A stretch of DNA of 64,000 nucleotides, taken from JAKFDI01 sp044508835 (GTDB lineage Bacteria; Pseudomonadota; Gammaproteobacteria; Burkholderiales; Burkholderiaceae_C). The number at the start of each line of letters is the position of its first letter. Position 1 is the first letter of the stretch. The stretch covers positions 1 to 64,000 of the forward strand of contig JBIQHD010000003.1 of the NCBI GenBank assembly GCA_044508835.1, in the 5' to 3' direction. Below are positions 60,402-64,000 of this stretch, one piece after another. The position numbers and the translations under genes were made by a program. A model generated the notes under the pieces. It worked only from the letters and a program-made list of their open reading frames with translations. It was not told where the DNA came from and ran no database searches.

Positions 60402-61424
60402 CTACCGGGCGCGTTCCAGCTCGCCGGCGAACGCGCGCAGCGTGGCGGTCGGCACGTCGCCCACGACGGTGATCCACCAGTCGCCGTGGCGCCGCATCAA
60501 GGTGTGCGTGGCGCCGATCGAGGTCTCGATCGGGGTCGCATGGCGCGTGGCGTCGAAGGGCTCGATGAACACCGAGACGTAGGTCAGCCCGTCGGAATAG
60601 ATGGTCTGCAGCGCGGTCGGCGCCGGGGCATTGGTGCCCGGCTCGATGTCGGGCATCGGCCGCCGCACGCAGCTGACCAGCCGGAAGCCCGGCACCGCCT
60701 GCCGCAGGTTCCAGCCCTCGGCGTCGAGGCGGGTGTGCGTCAGCACGGGACGCAGGATGCGGTAGCCGTCGAGCTTGCTCATCGGCTGCAGCACGGTCTC
60801 GGGCTGCGAGCGCACGTCGATCGAGACGTCGGAGAACGCCGAGCTCTCCAGCAGCTCGCCGCGCTCGCCGAGCACGTCGGCGCGCAGCAGCAGGCCGGTG
60901 CCGCGGTCCGCCCACAGCTGGTAGCCGTAGCGGTGCGAATCGCGCGGGCGCAGCAGCAGCACGCTGGCCTCGTAGCCGGCGACGCGTTCGGCGCCGCGCG
61001 CGCGCACTTCGTAGAAGTCGGCGATGCGGTCGTCGCTGACCTGCAGCAGCGCGGGGAACGAGGTCAGCAGGTCGCGCTGCTCGATGAGCGCCACCCGCTG
61101 CTCGGGCCAGAGCGTGCGCACCTCGTCGTTGTGGCGAAAGACGAAGCGCGTCTCGCCGTCGAGGGACTCGATGCGCTCGAACTGGTTGTGGCCGTCGTTG
61201 TAGTGCGCGATGCGCGCGCTCGAGACGCCGCCGCCCGCGCTGACGATGAAGGTGCCCTGGAAGTTGCGCCGGCTGGCCGCGGCGTGGATGCGCATGAGCC
61301 ACGCCCGCACCTCGCCGGGGCTGATGGGCGTGCCGGCGCCGGTGGACTTGCCGGCATGGGCCGACGGGACGAAGGAGCAGACGGCGCCGGCGAATGCCAG
61401 GGCGAGCACGGAAGTTCTCAGCAT
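60402..61424 (-). CDS. rseB: Sigma-E regulatory protein RseB/MucB
   Basis: The 340-residue periplasmic protein has a signal peptide (about 1-24, PSAHAG) and a two-domain LolA-like fold: RRNFQGTFIVSAGGGVSSAR, HYNDGHNQFERIESLDGETR, then SHRYGYQLWADRGTGLLLRA. It shields RseA from proteolysis until lipid or LPS signals release it. It starts 13 nt after rseA ends. Confidence 0.93.
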   Translation of the reverse strand: MLRTSVLALAFAGAVCSFVPSAHAGKSTGAGTPISPGEVRAWLMRIHAAASRRNFQGTFIVSAGGGVSSARIAHYNDGHNQFERIESLDGETRFVFRHNDEVRTLWPEQRVALIEQRDLLTSFPALLQVSDDRIADFYEVRARGAERVAGYEASVLLLRPRDSHRYGYQLWADRGTGLLLRADVLGERGELLESSAFSDVSIDVRSQPETVLQPMSKLDGYRILRPVLTHTRLDAEGWNLRQAVPGFRLVSCVRRPMPDIEPGTNAPAPTALQTIYSDGLTYVSVFIEPFDATRHATPIETSIGATHTLMRRHGDWWITVVGDVPTATLRAFAGELERAR

Positions 61425-61437
61425 GCGCGTCGGCCGG

Positions 61438-62067
61438 TCAACGGTTCGGCGTCTCGACGGCGGCGTTGCGCAGGAAGCCCGAAGGCATGCCCAGCGCCGA
61501 GGTGCCGGCGAACTGCTTGTGCGCGTTGAGGTAGCGGTCGAGCCGCGCGTCGCGCACGACGCGGTCGTTGGCGAGGACGACGTCGGGCGAGGCGGCGCGG
61601 AGCGCGGCCGCCGGGGCACCCGTGCCGGCGCCGGAGCGGGCCAGCACGGCACCGCCCGGCGGGGCCGTTTCCGGCAGGCCCACGACCGTCAGCACGCCGG
61701 CCACCGCCACGAAGCCGGCGGCCACCGCGGCCGGCGCCTTCCAGGCCCATCGGCCGCGGCGGGCCGCGGCGCGCATCGGCACCGGCGCATCCGGCGAGGC
61801 GGACGCGGGCTCCGGCGCCAGCACCACCGGCTCGTTCGCGAGGCGTCCGCGCAGGGACGCGAGGAGCGCCGCATCGCGGGCGCCGCTCGCGGCCAGGTCT
61901 TCGGAGCGCAGCACGTCGCCGATCAGCTGGTAGGCATGCCAGCGCCCGCGCAGCTCGGGATCGTCGCGCCAGCGGGTGCAGACCCGAGCCACTTCCGCAG
62001 GCTCGAGCTCGCCATCGGCCAGGGCCGACAGGTCTTCCAGCAACCGGCTATCAGACTTCGTCAACAT
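61438..62067 (-). CDS. rseA: Anti-sigma-E factor RseA/MucA
   Basis: The 209-residue single-pass membrane protein has an N-terminal sigma-binding domain (LEDLSALADGELEPAEVARV, RGRWHAYQLIGDVLRS), one membrane helix (about 109-131) and a periplasmic C-terminus that would bind RseB. GGAGAG precedes the ATG at 62067. The Ala-rich linker before the helix is long. Confidence 0.92.
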   Translation of the reverse strand: MLTKSDSRLLEDLSALADGELEPAEVARVCTRWRDDPELRGRWHAYQLIGDVLRSEDLAASGARDAALLASLRGRLANEPVVLAPEPASASPDAPVPMRAAARRGRWAWKAPAAVAAGFVAVAGVLTVVGLPETAPPGGAVLARSGAGTGAPAAALRAASPDVVLANDRVVRDARLDRYLNAHKQFAGTSALGMPSGFLRNAAVETPNR

Positions 62068-62115
62068 GTCCGCTCTCCACAATTCACTCCGATCCCCACG
62101 GCCGGGCCGGGCGCC

Positions 62116-62721
62116 TCACCACCGCTCGCCATCGCGCGTATCGAGCAGGGGCCGCAGCCGCAGCGCAATCGCCTCGCGCGCGCGAAAGATGCGCGAGCGG
62201 ACCGTCCCGATGGGGCAGTCCATCAGCTCGGCGATCTCTTCGTAGCTGAGCCCTTCGATCTCGCGCAGCGTGATGGCCTGCCGCAGATCGACCGACAGCG
62301 CCTCGATCGCGGCATTCACGGCGGCGGCGACCTCCTTGCTGGCAAGGAGCGCCTCCGGGGTTTCGCCGTGGCTTAGTTCGTTTTCGCTGCGGTAAGTTTC
62401 GTCGTCCTCGTCGCGGGACAGGCGCGCGGATTCGGTCACGATCGGGTCGCGCTTGAGCCCCACCAGCGCCTTCTTGGCGGTATTGACGGCGATGCGGTAG
62501 AGCCAGGTGTAGAACGCGCTCTCGCCGCGGAACTGCGGGATCGCGCGGTAGGCGCGGATGAAGGTCTCCTGGGCGATGTCGGGCACCAGGTCGACGTCGC
62601 GCACCATCCGCCCGATCAGGCGCTCGATGCGGCGCTGGTACTTGACCACGAGCATCTCGAACGCCTTGACGTCGCCGCGCTTGACGCGTTCGATCAAGGG
62701 GGCATCGGCGTCGGGATTCAT
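62116..62721 (-). CDS. rpoE: RNA polymerase sigma-E factor
   Basis: The 201-residue ECF sigma factor has region 2 (DVKAFEMLVVKYQRRIERLI, DIAQETFIRAYRAIPQFRGE, FYTWLYRIAVNTAKK) and region 4 (LRQAITLREIEGLSYEEIAE, CPIGTVRSRIFRAREAI). It controls envelope stress genes and probably its own operon. Its ATG overlaps the stop of the upstream small membrane-protein gene (ATGA). Confidence 0.96.
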   Translation of the reverse strand: MNPDADAPLIERVKRGDVKAFEMLVVKYQRRIERLIGRMVRDVDLVPDIAQETFIRAYRAIPQFRGESAFYTWLYRIAVNTAKKALVGLKRDPIVTESARLSRDEDDETYRSENELSHGETPEALLASKEVAAAVNAAIEALSVDLRQAITLREIEGLSYEEIAELMDCPIGTVRSRIFRAREAIALRLRPLLDTRDGERW

Positions 62722-63224
62722 GCGTGGGATTCGGCGCGGGGACGGCTCGGAAGGGCTGCGTGATCCTTGTCACGGCCGGCGGCAGGGCGCGGCGAATATA
62801 CCCCACAGCGAAATGCGTGCCATTGCGCTTCGAGCCCCCGGCGCTGCACCGGCAGCCACGCCGCGCGTCGCCCGAATCGCCCAGGCGGCCGGTCGAACCT
62901 CAGCAGCAGCCACGCGCCGAGATCGATGGCGACGCACAGCTCGCCCGCCGGCGCGTCGTCGTCCGCGTCCATGCCGTCGTTGAGCCGCCAGGCCTGGCCG
63001 TCCCAGCGAAGCGTGAAGGCCGCGCACCGGAGCAGGCCCGCCGCGCCCGCGAGCAGCGGCAGCGCGCCGGCCCCGACGCCCAGGAGCGCCAGGCCGGAAG
63101 GCCGCTCGCCCGCCAGCGCCCAGGCCGCGAGCGCAGCCAACACGGCGGCCATCACCCCGCCCACGCACGCGCGCCAGACGCCGAAGCGGCGGACGGTGAT
63201 GCGAAGCGGGGGCGATGCGCGCAT
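62718..63224 (-). CDS. Small membrane protein of unknown function between fabF and rpoE
   Basis: The 168-residue protein has two N-terminal hydrophobic segments (about 17-40 and 45-70) followed by a soluble beta-rich part with TLRWDGQAWRLNDGMDAD and AIDLGAWLLLRF. Similar uncharacterised proteins lie here in related bacteria, as far as I recall. It is translationally coupled to rpoE by a 4-nt overlap, which suggests a link to envelope stress. Function unknown. Confidence 0.75.
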   Translation of the reverse strand: MRASPPLRITVRRFGVWRACVGGVMAAVLAALAAWALAGERPSGLALLGVGAGALPLLAGAAGLLRCAAFTLRWDGQAWRLNDGMDADDDAPAGELCVAIDLGAWLLLRFDRPPGRFGRRAAWLPVQRRGLEAQWHAFRCGVYSPRPAAGRDKDHAALPSRPRAESHA

Positions 63225-63258
63225 GGGCGCGGGGCCGGGAGCGGCAAGCCGCCCGTCT

Positions 63259-64000
63259 TCAGGCGCGCTTGAAGATCAGCGTGCCGTTGGTGCCGCCGAA
63301 GCCGAAGTTGTTCTTCGCGGCGTACTCGATCTTCATCTCCCGCGCCGTGTTGGCGCAGTAGTCCAGGTCGCATTCGGGATCCTGGTTGAAGATGTTGATG
63401 GTCGGCGGCGCCACCTGGTGATGCAGCGCGAGCGTGGTGAACACCGATTCGATGCCGCCGGCGCCTCCGAGCAGGTGGCCGGTCATCGACTTGGTGGAGC
63501 TCACGACCATCTGCCGGGCATGGTCGCCGAAGGCGAGCTTGATCGCGTTGGTCTCGTTCACGTCGCCGAGCGGCGTGGACGTGCCGTGCGCGTTGAGGTA
63601 TTGCACCTGGTCGGCGTTCAGGCCCGCGTTGCGCAGCGCGGCCTTCATGGCGCGCTTGGGGCCGTCGACGTTGGGCGCGGTCATGTGGAACGCGTCCGCG
63701 CCCATGCCGAAGCCGCACAGCTCGGCGTAGATCTTCGCGCCGCGCTTCTTCGCGTGCTCGTACTCCTCGAGCACCAGCACGCCGGCGCCTTCACCGAGGA
63801 CGAAGCCGTCGCGGTCCTTGTCCCAGGGGCGCGAGGCCGTGGCGGGATCGTCGTTGCGCGTGGACAGCGCACGCGCCGCGGCGAAGCCGCCGACGCCCAG
63901 CGGGGACACGGTCGCCTCCGAGCCGCCGGCGATCATCACGTCGGCGTCGCCGTACTCGATCAGGCGGCCCGCCTCGCCGATGCAGTGCAGGCCGGTGGTG
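63259..64000 (-). CDS. fabF: Beta-ketoacyl-ACP synthase II, partial (5' end outside the window)
   Basis: About 247 C-terminal residues are present; the gene continues beyond 64000. It elongates fatty acids. The two catalytic His are in NAHGTSTPLGD and STKSMTGHLLGGAGG, and the glycine-rich end NNFGFGGTNGTLIFKR is intact. The part before the window edge includes DVMIAGGSEATVSPLGVGGF. The nucleophilic Cys lies outside. Confidence 0.96.
   Translation of the reverse strand, partial: TTGLHCIGEAGRLIEYGDADVMIAGGSEATVSPLGVGGFAAARALSTRNDDPATASRPWDKDRDGFVLGEGAGVLVLEEYEHAKKRGAKIYAELCGFGMGADAFHMTAPNVDGPKRAMKAALRNAGLNADQVQYLNAHGTSTPLGDVNETNAIKLAFGDHARQMVVSSTKSMTGHLLGGAGGIESVFTTLALHHQVAPPTINIFNQDPECDLDYCANTAREMKIEYAAKNNFGFGGTNGTLIFKRA

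Overview
The window is a dense, GC-rich (roughly 70% by eye) bacterial chromosome segment. Its gene content and order point to a betaproteobacterium of the order Burkholderiales: fabF / small membrane protein / rpoE-rseA-rseB-mucD / lepA-lepB-DUF4845-rnc-era-recO-pdxJ-acpS-nagZ, divergent rluC and rne, and UreJ (HupE/UreJ family) inside a urease locus. The genus cannot be fixed from sequence reading alone. I see no rRNA, tRNA, CRISPR array, prophage or insertion sequence.

Layout. 1-249: degenerate copies of a 24-bp extragenic repeat. 250-5115: a tightly coupled operon on the minus strand behind a good Fur-box match, encoding a TonB-dependent receptor, a NitT/TauT-type binding protein, a permease and an ATPase, probably an iron-controlled uptake route. 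5219-8363: persulfide dioxygenase, oligopeptidase B, DUF6494. 8512-12314: a small unknown protein, a large unknown Ala/Lys-rich protein with a glycine-rich hydrophobic stretch, and a TPR-methyltransferase fusion. 12382-17502: a signalling operon (LysM/FecR-like envelope protein, CHASE2 hybrid histidine kinase, LuxR-type response regulator) in which both the FecR and the kinase genes carry a frameshift in a short repeat.

17655-37293: a urease locus split in two. ureA-ureJ-ureB-ureC lies behind a candidate sigma-54 promoter, and ureEFG lies 14.6 kb away. ureD is absent from the window. The insert holds two tandem lipoprotein carboxylesterases, serC, cytochrome c551 and cytochrome cd1 nitrite reductase (nirM, nirS), a TonB receptor divergent from nirS across one shared FNR/NNR-like box, serA, and an Fbp-type iron ABC transporter whose three genes are in alternating orientations.

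37310-42734: LysR regulator divergent from lysA, then sppA, a Rieske protein, a HAD phosphatase and rluC. 43408-46350: rne behind a 673-nt leader region. 46411-50071: TRAP transporter dctPQM plus an SDR dehydrogenase, probably one catabolic unit. 50224-64000: the housekeeping block from nagZ back to fabF, containing the sigma-E envelope-stress operon.

The observations most worth following are the two frameshifts in one signalling operon (one is a 7-bp tandem repeat that restores frame if one unit is removed), the nirS/TonB divergent promoter in which one box sits at -41.5 for both directions, a pair of 84-nt extragenic repeats whose hairpin arms covary, and the broken-up urease locus.
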